Part shown: positions 26,573 to 36,028 of the stretch, in pieces
Numbering within the stretch: the stretch's first letter is position 1
Layout: each line of letters opens with the position of its first letter
Assembly (NCBI GenBank): GCA_027490995.1
Contig: JAIXWY010000005.1
Span: 124,001 to 188,000 of the forward strand
Direction of reading: 5' to 3'
DNA length: 64,000 nt
DNA from: Opitutaceae bacterium
GTDB taxonomy: Bacteria > Verrucomicrobiota > Verrucomicrobiia > Opitutales > Opitutaceae
Translations under genes and position numbers: made by a program
The notes under the pieces: generated by a model
Databases searched by the model: none
The model's input: the letters and a program-made list of their open reading frames with translations, nothing else
Told to the model about the DNA's origin: nothing

Positions 26573-27763
26573 ATGAAACTGAAACCGCTCCTCGCCGTCG
26601 TCGCTCTGCTCGCTGTGCTTTCCGCCGCCGTGTACTTCGTCGGCCGTCCCGCCAAGCCCACCGGCCTTGACCCGCGCATCGGTCAGACGCTGCTCACCGC
26701 CGCCAGCCTCGATCAGGCCTCCGCCCTTACGCTCACGGAAAACGGCCGCACCGTGACGCTCAACAAGTTGCCCGCCGGGGGATGGACCGTGCAGGAGTAC
26801 CATGGCTTCCCGGCCGACTTCACGAAGCTATCCCGGCTCGTCGGCGACTTGGTCGGAGCGAAGGTGGAGCGTCTCGTCTCGCAGAACCCCGAGCGTTTGC
26901 AGGGTTTCAATCTCGGCGATGCCCGCATCACGCTGAGCGACGCATCGGGCAAGGCGGTCTGGAGCTTGGACCTCGGCAAGAACGCCGAGGGCGGCGGGCG
27001 CCTCGTCCGCTACGATGCCGAGACGAAGGCCTACCTGACCCGGCTGAGCGTATTCCTCGACATGGAGCCGAAGAACTGGGCCGATGCCTCCCTCCTCTCC
27101 CTCAAGACCGACGACATCGCGGGCGTGGAGCTCTCGTTCGCTGAAGGGGCGCCGCTGGTCGCCTCCCGCACCAAGAAGGAAGATCCGTTCACCGCCGCCG
27201 ACGCCCCCGCCGGGCAGCAGCTCAGTCGCGCCAAGATCGACTCCCTGCTCAGCACGATCGGCACGCTGCGCTTCTCGGACACGTCGGATCTCGCGGAGCC
27301 CAACGCTGTCGCGGCCAAAGCCAACGCGCGCACCCTCGCCGTAAAAACCTTCGACGGCCGCAGCTACCGCGTCGCCATCGGCCGTAAGCCCGAGCAGAAG
27401 ATCGTGAAGGCTCCCGAGGCCGGCAAGGCCGGCGGCACCGGCCCGACCGCCCTCGGCTCCGTTGCCGACCTCGCCAAGGTCGCACCCTCCAGCGGCGCCA
27501 CCACCGCTTCCGCGCCGGCACCCAAGCCGGGCGAATCCGCCGGTCCAGCCGCCGTCGTCGAGAACGCCACCGAGACGATCCCCGCCGGCCCAGTCTACGC
27601 CTTCGTCGCTGCGTCCGACGCCGCTGCACCCGTCAACCAACTCATGGCCAAGCGCAGCTTTCAGGTGTTCGAGAGCACGTTCACAACGCTTCCGCAAAGC
27701 CGCGCTGACCTTTTTGAGCCAGCGCCGACCGCACCGGCCGCGCCCGCTCCAGGACCGAACTAA
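26573..27763 (+). CDS. DUF4340-family protein
   Basis: A 396-residue exported protein with a short N-terminal membrane helix (about 4-22) and a repeated beta-strand domain: LTLTENGRTVTLNKLPAGGW and LSDASGKAVWSLDLGKNAEG. This layout matches DUF4340, a family found next to GldG-like genes in many bacteria. A Pro/Ala-rich stretch is at about 300-325 and another at the C-terminus. The 218-base gap before it is C/T-rich and holds no gene. It is convergent with the amidohydrolase-aminotransferase gene, 26 bases away. Confidence 0.75.
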   Translation: MKLKPLLAVVALLAVLSAAVYFVGRPAKPTGLDPRIGQTLLTAASLDQASALTLTENGRTVTLNKLPAGGWTVQEYHGFPADFTKLSRLVGDLVGAKVERLVSQNPERLQGFNLGDARITLSDASGKAVWSLDLGKNAEGGGRLVRYDAETKAYLTRLSVFLDMEPKNWADASLLSLKTDDIAGVELSFAEGAPLVASRTKKEDPFTAADAPAGQQLSRAKIDSLLSTIGTLRFSDTSDLAEPNAVAAKANARTLAVKTFDGRSYRVAIGRKPEQKIVKAPEAGKAGGTGPTALGSVADLAKVAPSSGATTASAPAPKPGESAGPAAVVENATETIPAGPVYAFVAASDAAAPVNQLMAKRSFQVFESTFTTLPQSRADLFEPAPTAPAAPAPGPN

Positions 27764-27789
27764 GCTGAGCGCGCAGCAGGGCGCGTCGC

Positions 27790-30123
27790 CTAGGCAAGGC
27801 GGGCGAAGCCGCGGCGTGCCGTACCGGCGCTGGTCATGCCGCTCAGTCCTTCTTGGGAAATCGCCAGGGAAACCGCTGCGAGGGACTCATCGCAAGCAGC
27901 AAGAAAACGCGCTCGCGCGTCTTCGGAGTGCGCCAGCATGAGATAGGTAAAGGAGGCCGCGAGAACTCCGCGCTGGAGCATTTCGCGGACGTAGCGTTGC
28001 TGGACGCCGACCGTGGCCGCGCCAAGATCGAAGACGAGGGTCGGCGTCGTCGGCATGCTGGACACGGCCACGCGGCACAAAGGGTAGCACGCCGCGATTT
28101 GCTCGAGTGCTGCCCTCAGCTTGAGACCGCGCGACCACATTTCGTCAAAGATCCGCTCGCGCTCCATTCGACGCAGCACGGCCAGAGCAGCGGACGTACC
28201 GACTCCATCCGTCCAATAGCTCGATGAAATGAAGCTCGCTTCGGCCGATTCCATCACTCCCTTGCGTCCCACCACCACGCCGAAAGGAAAGCCATTACTC
28301 ATCGCCTTCGCGTATACCGCTAAGTCTGGATAAAGGCCGAGACGCGCGGAGGCTCCCGGGAACCCGTAACGGAGCCCACTCGTCACCTCATCAATGATCA
28401 GGACCCCGCCGGCCGCGCGGCAGCGCTGTGCGACGGTCTCGAGGAAGCCTTCGTGCGGCCACTGAGAACGCATCGGCTCCATCACCACCGCGGCCAAATT
28501 TCCGTCCAACTGGCTGAGCGCTTGATCAAACGACTGAAGGTCATTGTACCGAAACGGCACCGATGTCCCGGCAAGCTCGCGGGGAACGCCGCGGGGCTCC
28601 AGCCCTGGCAGCAAGTGTCCGTCGAGCGCATGGGTTCGACCTAAGTTCGCCGCGAGGTACCAGTCCTGCCACCCGTGATAGCCGCAAAAGGCGATGCCAC
28701 TACGCCCAGTCTCAGCGCGGGCAATTCTGACCGCGACACCCATGGCGTCCCCTCCTCCGCGAGCATAGCGGACCTTGCCAGCCCACGGATGCAAAGCGAG
28801 TAGTCGCTCCGCCAACTCGTATTCGTCCGGATTAACCAGTGTGCAGTAATTACCCCGCGCCACGCGTCGTTGCACCGCCTCATTGACGTGCGGATCGGCA
28901 TAACCGAGCAATACAGCCCCCACTCCACCGGCAAAATCTAGGAAACGACGATGCTCCAGATCCCAAACCTCGCACCCTTCGCAACGAGAGAAGAACGTAG
29001 GCCAATGCTCCGGGTCGAACTGCTCGGCTCGCTTGGACATCAGGCCGGTACCTCCGGAAATGACATCCTTGGCTTTGCGCCACCGAGCTGGGACCTGGAC
29101 CGGAGCCGGTAACTCCGACGCGGGGAGAAAGGCACGCAGCAGGCGGCGAGCGTTCCCATCGAACACGAGATCCAAATCCGGCGCGGTCAGCGCTGCCCGC
29201 TCACAGGCCCCCCTAAGAGCAACGAGCGATTCGAGCCCGATCAACGAAGCCCGCGCCTCAAAGCCTTCACCGGGCACTCCTTCGGCTTCGCGCGCATAGA
29301 GCCAGTGGAATCCGTCTCCGACCGTGACGCAGCGACCACGGAATTCACTAACGGGAAAATCCGAACCCCACAGGACCCGATGGACGCCGAGGATTTCAAT
29401 CGCCTCCGAAAACGCGGGCTCATCGCAAATGACGGACGTATCCACCACAACGTTGTCTAGCCCCGCCACGGCACGCAGGCCCGCTCGGGCGTGATGGTAG
29501 TTGAAGCTGCGCGCCACGTGGGCGAGCACCACTTGTACTCGCGGATAGCGGCGACAAAGCCGACGCAGGGAACGCTGATTGGCTTCGTCCGCCATCGCGG
29601 CGTCTCTGACCACATGCAGCATCAAGATGCCTCCGACGCCATCAAGGAGCTCCCACATCCAATCCGGTGCGTACTCCTCGATCTCCGATTCGGTCGTGGG
29701 CCGACGTGGCGCGTAACAGTGATACACCTTGAAGCCACAGACCCCCGGCAACACCAACTGGCGCGCCAAACTCTCGGGGCCATCCGCGGGCGCCGCAAGA
29801 ATGAGCGACCGACTCGCGGAGGCGCCGCGCGCTGAAACTTCGTCCGCTAGCCATGCGTTCACGCCGAGGCGATCGGCGCCCGCATGCGGCAGCGGGAAGT
29901 GGAGGCCAGCGATTTCGAGCGAGGGGATCAGTCGGTGCAGCGAAGAACGATGCTGCTCACACCCCAGGGGCGAAATCCGCGCTAGGGGTGACCACGCATC
30001 TGCCGGAAAGAATCGCGAGTCGTGCAGGTGCGCATGGATGTCGAACACGCGCCGCGGGAGGAAATCCTCCAGACGCTCCGCGAGGACGTGATCTCGTTGG
30101 TCGAGTTGGGAAGCGAAGAACAC
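27790..30123 (-). CDS. Amidohydrolase / class-III aminotransferase fusion protein
   Basis: A 777-residue protein with two apparently complete enzyme halves. Residues about 25-332 form an amidohydrolase-2 TIM barrel: H30-x-H32 in FDIHAHLHD, K132, H170, H202 and D255 in GSDFPVSE, closing with DGNARRLLR. Residues about 365-760 form a class-III PLP aminotransferase of the glutamate-1-semialdehyde type: DFAGGVGAVLLGYADP, LIIDEVTSGLRYGF and PLP lysine K606 in VYAKAMSNG. Start is GTG 30123; no closer start keeps the HxH motif with a leader. It is last in the receptor operon, 24 bases after the previous stop. GC content is lower than in neighbours. I infer sequential hydrolysis and amino transfer on one substrate, which is unknown. 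Confidence 0.85.
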   Translation of the reverse strand: MFFASQLDQRDHVLAERLEDFLPRRVFDIHAHLHDSRFFPADAWSPLARISPLGCEQHRSSLHRLIPSLEIAGLHFPLPHAGADRLGVNAWLADEVSARGASASRSLILAAPADGPESLARQLVLPGVCGFKVYHCYAPRRPTTESEIEEYAPDWMWELLDGVGGILMLHVVRDAAMADEANQRSLRRLCRRYPRVQVVLAHVARSFNYHHARAGLRAVAGLDNVVVDTSVICDEPAFSEAIEILGVHRVLWGSDFPVSEFRGRCVTVGDGFHWLYAREAEGVPGEGFEARASLIGLESLVALRGACERAALTAPDLDLVFDGNARRLLRAFLPASELPAPVQVPARWRKAKDVISGGTGLMSKRAEQFDPEHWPTFFSRCEGCEVWDLEHRRFLDFAGGVGAVLLGYADPHVNEAVQRRVARGNYCTLVNPDEYELAERLLALHPWAGKVRYARGGGDAMGVAVRIARAETGRSGIAFCGYHGWQDWYLAANLGRTHALDGHLLPGLEPRGVPRELAGTSVPFRYNDLQSFDQALSQLDGNLAAVVMEPMRSQWPHEGFLETVAQRCRAAGGVLIIDEVTSGLRYGFPGASARLGLYPDLAVYAKAMSNGFPFGVVVGRKGVMESAEASFISSSYWTDGVGTSAALAVLRRMERERIFDEMWSRGLKLRAALEQIAACYPLCRVAVSSMPTTPTLVFDLGAATVGVQQRYVREMLQRGVLAASFTYLMLAHSEDARARFLAACDESLAAVSLAISQEGLSGMTSAGTARRGFARLA

Positions 30124-30147
30124 TGGGAAAAAGCAGATGGAGCCCCG

Positions 30148-31701
30148 TCAGCGAAACTGAAGGGAGTAGAGGTCCGCTTCCTTCATCACAAAGCGCAGGC
30201 GCACCGCCCGCCCCTGAAGCGCGCGCAACGGCGACCGGTCGGTCATGCCTTTCTGATAACCCCAGTCAACCGATCGGGAAATGTGATCCCCGAAAACAAG
30301 CGGTGAATCCTCGAGAACAAACCCAGGGATCGGCTGCCCGCTCGCTGCGTCCTGAATCTCAATCCGGATGCTGCCGTTGGCTGAGGTTGAATAGTTCAGA
30401 AAGAGTTCGGATCCACGGAAGATAAGCGGCTTGGAGATCCACTCGCCCCCGGGGTAGCCAGCGCGAAGCGAGACGAAACCATCTGTTCGAAGGACCATGC
30501 GCTCGACTCGATTGCTCGCGAACGTGTAGTCGCGCTCGATGAACAGCGAGAGCTCGGACTCGGAGGTCTGGACAAAGCCCGGCAATGGAGTGTTAGCGCG
30601 ATGGCTCCAGTTGCGGGGATTAGATCCTGGATTGATGAATGCCTCGGGAAAGAGCGTCCATGCAACTCCGTCGCGACTGCTCATGAAGAGCGCATCGGAG
30701 ACACCGGGGGTCTCGCGATCCATCTCTCGAAAGTAGGTTCTCCAAGGGAGGTAGCGCCGCGGTATCCCGACGTAGAGGTGCGGCGCACGCTCGTAGGGAG
30801 CGGCGGCGATCGTGTAGAGGTGAAACTGCGGAGCCGTTCCAAAATCGGCCCATTGACCCTTGGTCCAGGTCCGAAAGTCGGACGAGCGCGCGAACTTGAA
30901 GCTACGGACGCCGTTCTGGAAGTCCCGGTACAGTGCTACGTACTCCTTCCTCAGTTCATCCCAGAACGCCACGTTCAGCGAGTCGAAGGCCCCATCGCGG
31001 ATGATGGGTTCCGAATCTGCTAGCTTCCAACGCACGCCATCGGGCGACGTGAAGAAGTAGAGCGCAGGCTGGGCGTCCGGCCGTTGAAAATACTCGTACT
31101 GCGTTTTCGCATCAGCGTTGCTCGGCGGAGGAGGCGGACCCCCAGCGGGCCGAAAGGACGCGACCGCCTTGTAGGCCTCTTCCGGGCGTGCCTGCGGGTT
31201 ACGATCCCGAAAAGGGTAAAAATTGTGGGCGCCTGGTCCCATCCACACGATGTTGTTCTCCCGCGACCCATTGAACTCGAAGAGCCCGAGATTCGGACGC
31301 TCCCACCGCACGCCGTCCCGGCTCTCGACGAAGCAGACCGTCTCGTCATGCTCCGGGACGATCCGCTCGCCCGGCTGCAGCGTGCCCGGGAGAGCGTAGG
31401 ATGGCAGGCTGTGACCCCGGTAGTACATCCGGAAGCCGCTCTCGGTCTTCATCAGGCTGGCGTAGGCACTCGTGTTCCCCTCCCAGTCACGGTCGAAGAC
31501 GATCGAGGTCTCCGCCGGGCGCGGCTCGTGCAGGCGGAAGTCCACCCCGCTCATTTCCGCGATGAGATGGCGGTCAACCATAAGTTCCAGGCGGTCGCCG
31601 ATGTCGATGGGTCCGCCCGCTGCAGCGGCTGGCCCGACCCCGGAAAGCACCCCGAAGACGGCAAATGGAATGACCCGGGCAAAGCGGTAAAAGGAGTTCA
31701 T
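30148..31701 (-). CDS. Secreted five-bladed beta-propeller, glycosidase-like
   Basis: A 517-residue exported protein (signal about 1-27, VGPAAAAGG). The body resembles GH32/GH43-type beta-propeller proteins: repeated strand units with FTSPDGVRWKLADSEP, FWDELRKEYVALYRDF and MSSRDGVAWTLFPEAF, which are blade motifs with S.DG..W. The end (about 430-517) looks like a beta-sandwich. Acidic catalytic residues cannot be assigned. The frame is open further upstream, but the ATG at 31701 shares an ATGA with the stop of the preceding gene and gives the signal peptide. A role in splitting or binding a glycan before uptake is inferred from the TonB receptor in the operon. Confidence 0.75.
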   Translation of the reverse strand: MNSFYRFARVIPFAVFGVLSGVGPAAAAGGPIDIGDRLELMVDRHLIAEMSGVDFRLHEPRPAETSIVFDRDWEGNTSAYASLMKTESGFRMYYRGHSLPSYALPGTLQPGERIVPEHDETVCFVESRDGVRWERPNLGLFEFNGSRENNIVWMGPGAHNFYPFRDRNPQARPEEAYKAVASFRPAGGPPPPPSNADAKTQYEYFQRPDAQPALYFFTSPDGVRWKLADSEPIIRDGAFDSLNVAFWDELRKEYVALYRDFQNGVRSFKFARSSDFRTWTKGQWADFGTAPQFHLYTIAAAPYERAPHLYVGIPRRYLPWRTYFREMDRETPGVSDALFMSSRDGVAWTLFPEAFINPGSNPRNWSHRANTPLPGFVQTSESELSLFIERDYTFASNRVERMVLRTDGFVSLRAGYPGGEWISKPLIFRGSELFLNYSTSANGSIRIEIQDAASGQPIPGFVLEDSPLVFGDHISRSVDWGYQKGMTDRSPLRALQGRAVRLRFVMKEADLYSLQFR

Positions 31702-33539
31702 GGTGTCAAAAGGGGCAGCATCGCTACGTCCTGCGGATCGCCCGCGGTCTCGGCCGCAGCACCGTATCGCAGGACAACCCGGACCGCGGTCGCACCCGCG
31801 TCCCACTTCTCTTTCAGGTCGAACCGCACGTTGCGCTCGGTGATTTGGTTCCCAGCGTAGTGCTCAGCCGAGGCGCGCTCCCAGTTTCCGGTGCGCCGTA
31901 CCTCGATGCGGGCATGCGTCCGATGACCCATCGGCGCGACCCGCGCCCAGAGACTCGGCGGGGCACCAGACGCTTCTGCCTGTCGCCAAAGAGCGACGGC
32001 GACCGGCCGATCCTCGGCGCTGACTCGCCACCTTCCGACCGCACTCCGCAACTCTCCAGCGGGGGTCTCGACCACGAACTGGTAGGAGTACTCCTCACCC
32101 GGTGCGAGCCCTTCAAGGTCCACGTTGACCCCCGCCCCTCCGGGGTCCGAGGCCAGCGGCATTCCGCTGCCGAAAAGTTCGATCTCACCCAGACCCCAGC
32201 GTTCCGCCTCATACCCCGACTTCACTTCCAGTTTGAAGTGGGTGACATCCTCGGCCGCCACGCCCGCAAGGGCGTACCCGTGGTTCGCGCTGACCGGCGA
32301 CTCGCGGGGCAGGGAAAGCTGCGCCAAGGGCTCCCACCGCGTGCCATCCGGCGACACGTAGGCGGCCACCTCGCGCGATGGATGGCGAACGGACTGATGA
32401 ACCTGCAGGGCACTCAGGCGGACGGGCGCGGGAAAGCGCCAGACGAACGATTGCGGCCCCTCCGGCGCCGGCCCCGAGTGCCATTCGCGATCCACACCAT
32501 GGCGCCACCCGTCCGTGAGCCGCTCGGCCATCCCCGCGGAGCCGGGAGGAGACTCGATCAGCCGCGTTCCGTGCGCCGGGAAAAGCAAGGAATGGTTGCG
32601 GTATTGAATGACGATCGAGTCAAAATCGATCGTGCCCACAGGCGGCAGCTGTCCGTCAACATAGACGTACAGGTGAAAGAAATTAGCGTTTAGGTCTTCG
32701 AGCGACTGATTGAGGTTCAGGTAAGCGTAGCGCTCGGAGCGCTGCTGGGAGAGATTGTTTCCCCCGTAAGTCCAGCGCCGCGTGTCGTTTTCAAGGACGT
32801 AGGAGACGTCATTCCACCGGCCATCCAAGAGTGCTCGGGTGGCGTAGCGTCCGGTGTAGGCCCAGTTGGCCCGGACCCAACGCGGGGATAACTGCAGCGC
32901 GGGATCATGATCGCTCTGGGCCCAGAATGTCAGCTCGGCGCCCTTGGGATCAACGCCGTTGCCCCGAAGCCGCACGTTGATCTTGGCATCGCGGAAGTCT
33001 GGACGGCCACCGCCGAGATTGAGGCCCGTGCTCCGCGAGGCCTGCAGGGGATTCGCACCCATCCTCGCGGAGTAGATGTACTGACACAGGTGCAGACCAC
33101 CGATCCCGTCGACGTGATTCACATCCAGGCCCGGGGGTTCGCCCGGAAAGGCGCGGTTCTCCGTCTCGGTGGGTCCAAGATAGCGGACGAAAGCGGTGTC
33201 CGGTGCTTCGCGAACCGGGATCAAATCCCGGCCCGAAAGACCGCCGCTCCACCCCGCCGTGTCGCGATCCCAGGACTCTCTCAGGTACGCGCCCCGAACG
33301 GGAGGAAGGGGGCGGGCTTCCGTGCGCTGGTTCATCTCGCCGTGCCTGCCGTAGACCACCCAGTAGCGGCCCGGCATGCCTCCGGTTTGAACGACGGCAT
33401 TCACCGAAACGCCCCGGGCTCCGAGATGCGTGGCACCCGTGATCGCGACTTCCCCGGCGGACACCGTGGCGGTCCCGGCAAGCGTGGTCATGAGAAAAGT
33501 GACAAAACGACGGAGGGCGGATCCAGAGTAGTTGATCAC
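31698..33539 (-). CDS. Secreted protein with a discoidin-like domain
   Basis: A 613-residue exported protein with start GTG 33539; this start gives a good signal peptide (MINYSGSALRRFVTFLM.. to about residue 28), whereas the ATG at 33491 would destroy it. A beta-rich region is at about 180-320, and an F5/8-type C (discoidin)-like domain at about 340-455 (PAPVRLSALQVHQSVRHPSR, YVSPDGTRWEPLAQ, GLGEIELFG). Fibronectin-like strands follow. I recognise no catalytic motif. It is coupled by a four-base overlap to the propeller gene and follows the TonB-dependent receptor by 88 bases. It may bind a carbohydrate at the cell surface. Confidence 0.7.
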   Translation of the reverse strand: MINYSGSALRRFVTFLMTTLAGTATVSAGEVAITGATHLGARGVSVNAVVQTGGMPGRYWVVYGRHGEMNQRTEARPLPPVRGAYLRESWDRDTAGWSGGLSGRDLIPVREAPDTAFVRYLGPTETENRAFPGEPPGLDVNHVDGIGGLHLCQYIYSARMGANPLQASRSTGLNLGGGRPDFRDAKINVRLRGNGVDPKGAELTFWAQSDHDPALQLSPRWVRANWAYTGRYATRALLDGRWNDVSYVLENDTRRWTYGGNNLSQQRSERYAYLNLNQSLEDLNANFFHLYVYVDGQLPPVGTIDFDSIVIQYRNHSLLFPAHGTRLIESPPGSAGMAERLTDGWRHGVDREWHSGPAPEGPQSFVWRFPAPVRLSALQVHQSVRHPSREVAAYVSPDGTRWEPLAQLSLPRESPVSANHGYALAGVAAEDVTHFKLEVKSGYEAERWGLGEIELFGSGMPLASDPGGAGVNVDLEGLAPGEEYSYQFVVETPAGELRSAVGRWRVSAEDRPVAVALWRQAEASGAPPSLWARVAPMGHRTHARIEVRRTGNWERASAEHYAGNQITERNVRFDLKEKWDAGATAVRVVLRYGAAAETAGDPQDVAMLPLLTP

Positions 33540-33627
33540 AGGATGCAGGGAGAACCGCTGCAGGGGGCCGGAATGATCCGCCAGCCCCGGAGGACTGGCG
33601 GATCAACCCAATGAACCAAACCAAAGA

Positions 33628-35895
33628 CTAGAACCGATAGTCGACCGAAAGCATGCTCCGCATGCCCTCGCTGACCTGCACCAATCCCGTGCCAGCGATG
33701 CCCTGAATGTTTCGCTCGTCGGTGAGGTTGTAGACATTGAGCTGGACCGAAACCCTATCGTTGAAGGCGTAGCGGCCCAGCAGGTCATAGGTCGCCTTCT
33801 GCGTTACCCAGAAGCTGCCGCCCGCCCGCTTCGAGCCTTCTCCGAGCCAGCCGACTCCGGCGGTCAGCCCCTTGAGCGAACCCTGCACGAACGTGTGCTT
33901 GGCAAAAATGCTCGGACGGAACTCCACGTGATTGTTGACGAGGCGGTTGTCCGCCGTCCTGCCGTCGGCATCGTACAGGGTCGCAATCACGTCCGACACC
34001 CCGCCGTCCGACTTGTAGCGCAGGCGCAGGTCCACCTCGAGCCCCTTGACCTGATCCTTGGCGGAGGCGGTCGGATACGGGGCGCCAGTCAGCGGACCCG
34101 TGATCAGCGTGCGGACATTGGTGAGGTACTGGTCAAACACAACGACCGAGCCCGAGACCGCGAACGCCGTGGTCAAGTCGACGTCGAACTTCAAACCGGC
34201 CTCCTTGACCACGCCCTGCTGATCCTTGAAGAGTTCGCCGGGATCCGTGGGGCCATCCGTGCCCGGTTGGCGCAGGACGCCGGAGCGCGGAAAAACGTTC
34301 TCGGCCTGCTGTGCGTAGAGGGAGATGTTCTTCGTCGCCCGGAAGATGACTCCGTGACGGTACGTGTCATACGAGCGCTGCGGCCCGCCACCCGTCACCT
34401 CCGCCGGAGCCCCCGTGGTGGAAACGCCCCGGAAGCTCTTGCCGCCGTTCTGGTAGCGGAAGCCCGCGATGAGGATCAGGCGGTCGTTGAGGAGTTTCAG
34501 ATTCTCCTGGAGATAGGCGGAATAGTTGTGCCCGTACGCCACATCGGCGTAGGCGCCTCCGTTGTAGTGACCCCATGCATTCTTACCGAGGGAGTTCAGG
34601 AACGCGCGGTCAGCGTTTCGCGTCGCCGCAGCATTCCCTGGCCGGGTATCGAGCATCGGCATCGGAAACAGGGTCTGGTAGTAGCGCGCGTAGCCCTTCT
34701 GGTAGTCGAAGCCGAGCATGTTCTCCAGCTTTGCAAAGCCCAAGTCGACATCCAGGCGGTAGTCGAACTGGACATTGGAATCCTCCCACTCCGCCCACGC
34801 ATCGACGTAGCGACGGCTGAGGTTGATGTTGTCGGGCTGCACCACCACCCCGCTCAGGAGCATTTCCCGATCCCGATTGGTGAAGTAAGAGTAACTCAGC
34901 CTGACATCACCCGCCAGAACCTTTCCGAGGTACTGGATGTTGATGTAGGTGCTATCGGTCTTCCACGAAACATCGTTGGGATTCTGGACCGAAAAGCTCC
35001 GCGTGGAATTGGGGTGAATCCGCGCCTTCTTCAGCGACTGCGAGCGACCCATCACACTGCCCGTGTCGCTGCCGTCCAGAAAGTCTTCCCAGTAAACGTA
35101 ATCGTTGTCCACGAAATGGAAGAAGTCCAAGGTCAGAATCTGCGAGTTAGACATCTTCGCGCGGAACGACCCACCGACGAACTTCTGATCGACGCTGTAG
35201 GCAGCCTTGTCGGAATCTCCCTGCTCCAGACCGAGGGTCAGGCGGTAGTCGATCTCAAGATCCTTGCGACTCAGCAGCGGTCCGGTCGTGTTCAACGAGC
35301 CACGGTAGGTGTTGTGGTCTCCGATTCCCACCGAGACGTCCGTCCGGCGGACTGAACTGGGCGCCCGGGTGATCGTATTCACACCACCGCCGACATTCTG
35401 GGAGGCGAGAATCATGCTCAGCGGTCCCTTGATCACCTCCACGCGATCAATGTCGAACGTCGGGACCTTCTTGTACGAACGAAGCGTGAACCCGTTCCGC
35501 AGGGTCTGGTTCGCACGAAAGCCACGGATCGTCCGGTCTTCGTCCGCACGCTGGTTGTTGTTCACGCCCGCGACACCAAAGTTCAGGGCATTCTGCAGCG
35601 TGCCGTTCAGGTCCTTCAGCAGGTCCTGATTGATCACGATCACGCTGGAGGGAATCTCCAACAGGTCCTTCGCGGATCGCGTCGACAGCGAGGTCTGGCG
35701 GCTGGAGTAACCTTCATCCTCAGCCGACGAGACGACGAAGGGCGAAAGATCAACGACCTCATCGCCGGCCTTGGCGGGCGCGTTGGTGCGGACGGTTGAG
35801 TCAGGGACAACTTGGCCAAGACCGGCGCTCGCAGCGGCAGCAACGAGCGCGAAGACCGAAACGAAGCGGACGAGGGGAGGGATTTGGGCGCGCAT
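33628..35895 (-). CDS. TonB-dependent outer-membrane receptor
   Basis: A 755-residue receptor: signal peptide (about 1-28), a short leader VVDLSPFVVSSAEDEGY typical of Opitutaceae receptors, plug domain (about 60-180; LLEIPSSVIVINQDLLKD, TIRGFRANQTLRNGF, VEVIKGPLSMI) and a 22-strand-type barrel ending in a Phe (LSVDYRF). It imports a ligand using the TonB-ExbBD system. It is first in an operon of four and divergent from a GntR regulator across 133 bases. The frame can start at GTG 35919; ATG 35895 is preferred. Sampled sequence has about 55% GC, below the window level. Confidence 0.93.
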   Translation of the reverse strand: MRAQIPPLVRFVSVFALVAAAASAGLGQVVPDSTVRTNAPAKAGDEVVDLSPFVVSSAEDEGYSSRQTSLSTRSAKDLLEIPSSVIVINQDLLKDLNGTLQNALNFGVAGVNNNQRADEDRTIRGFRANQTLRNGFTLRSYKKVPTFDIDRVEVIKGPLSMILASQNVGGGVNTITRAPSSVRRTDVSVGIGDHNTYRGSLNTTGPLLSRKDLEIDYRLTLGLEQGDSDKAAYSVDQKFVGGSFRAKMSNSQILTLDFFHFVDNDYVYWEDFLDGSDTGSVMGRSQSLKKARIHPNSTRSFSVQNPNDVSWKTDSTYINIQYLGKVLAGDVRLSYSYFTNRDREMLLSGVVVQPDNINLSRRYVDAWAEWEDSNVQFDYRLDVDLGFAKLENMLGFDYQKGYARYYQTLFPMPMLDTRPGNAAATRNADRAFLNSLGKNAWGHYNGGAYADVAYGHNYSAYLQENLKLLNDRLILIAGFRYQNGGKSFRGVSTTGAPAEVTGGGPQRSYDTYRHGVIFRATKNISLYAQQAENVFPRSGVLRQPGTDGPTDPGELFKDQQGVVKEAGLKFDVDLTTAFAVSGSVVVFDQYLTNVRTLITGPLTGAPYPTASAKDQVKGLEVDLRLRYKSDGGVSDVIATLYDADGRTADNRLVNNHVEFRPSIFAKHTFVQGSLKGLTAGVGWLGEGSKRAGGSFWVTQKATYDLLGRYAFNDRVSVQLNVYNLTDERNIQGIAGTGLVQVSEGMRSMLSVDYRF

Positions 35896-35975
35896 GGTGG
35901 TTGGGAGTCGGGAAAGCACTGGACCGAGCCCGCAAAATCGCTTGCGGTTCTGGGCACAGCTGTCAGCAGGCAGAC

Positions 35976-36002
35976 TTGGTATACCACCGCAATGGTATAC
36001 GA
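35976..36002. promoter_or_regulatory. Twin GntR/FadR-type operators
   Basis: Two sites, TTGGTATACCA (35976-35986) and TGGTATACGA (35993-36002), have the core GGTATAC[C/G] with centres 16 bases apart. TnGTn(0-3)ACnA is the general pattern for FadR/GntR regulators. They lie between the receptor operon and the divergent regulator gene, so they could serve both. Binding by the adjacent regulator is inferred. Confidence 0.7.
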
Positions 36003-36028
36003 AGCCGCGTGTAAAGCCTTTTCTTCAA

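Noticed and set aside
31702-31806. N-terminal extension of the propeller protein
   Set aside because: Cys/Arg-rich extension inside the previous gene; the coupled ATG at 31701 gives a normal signal peptide.
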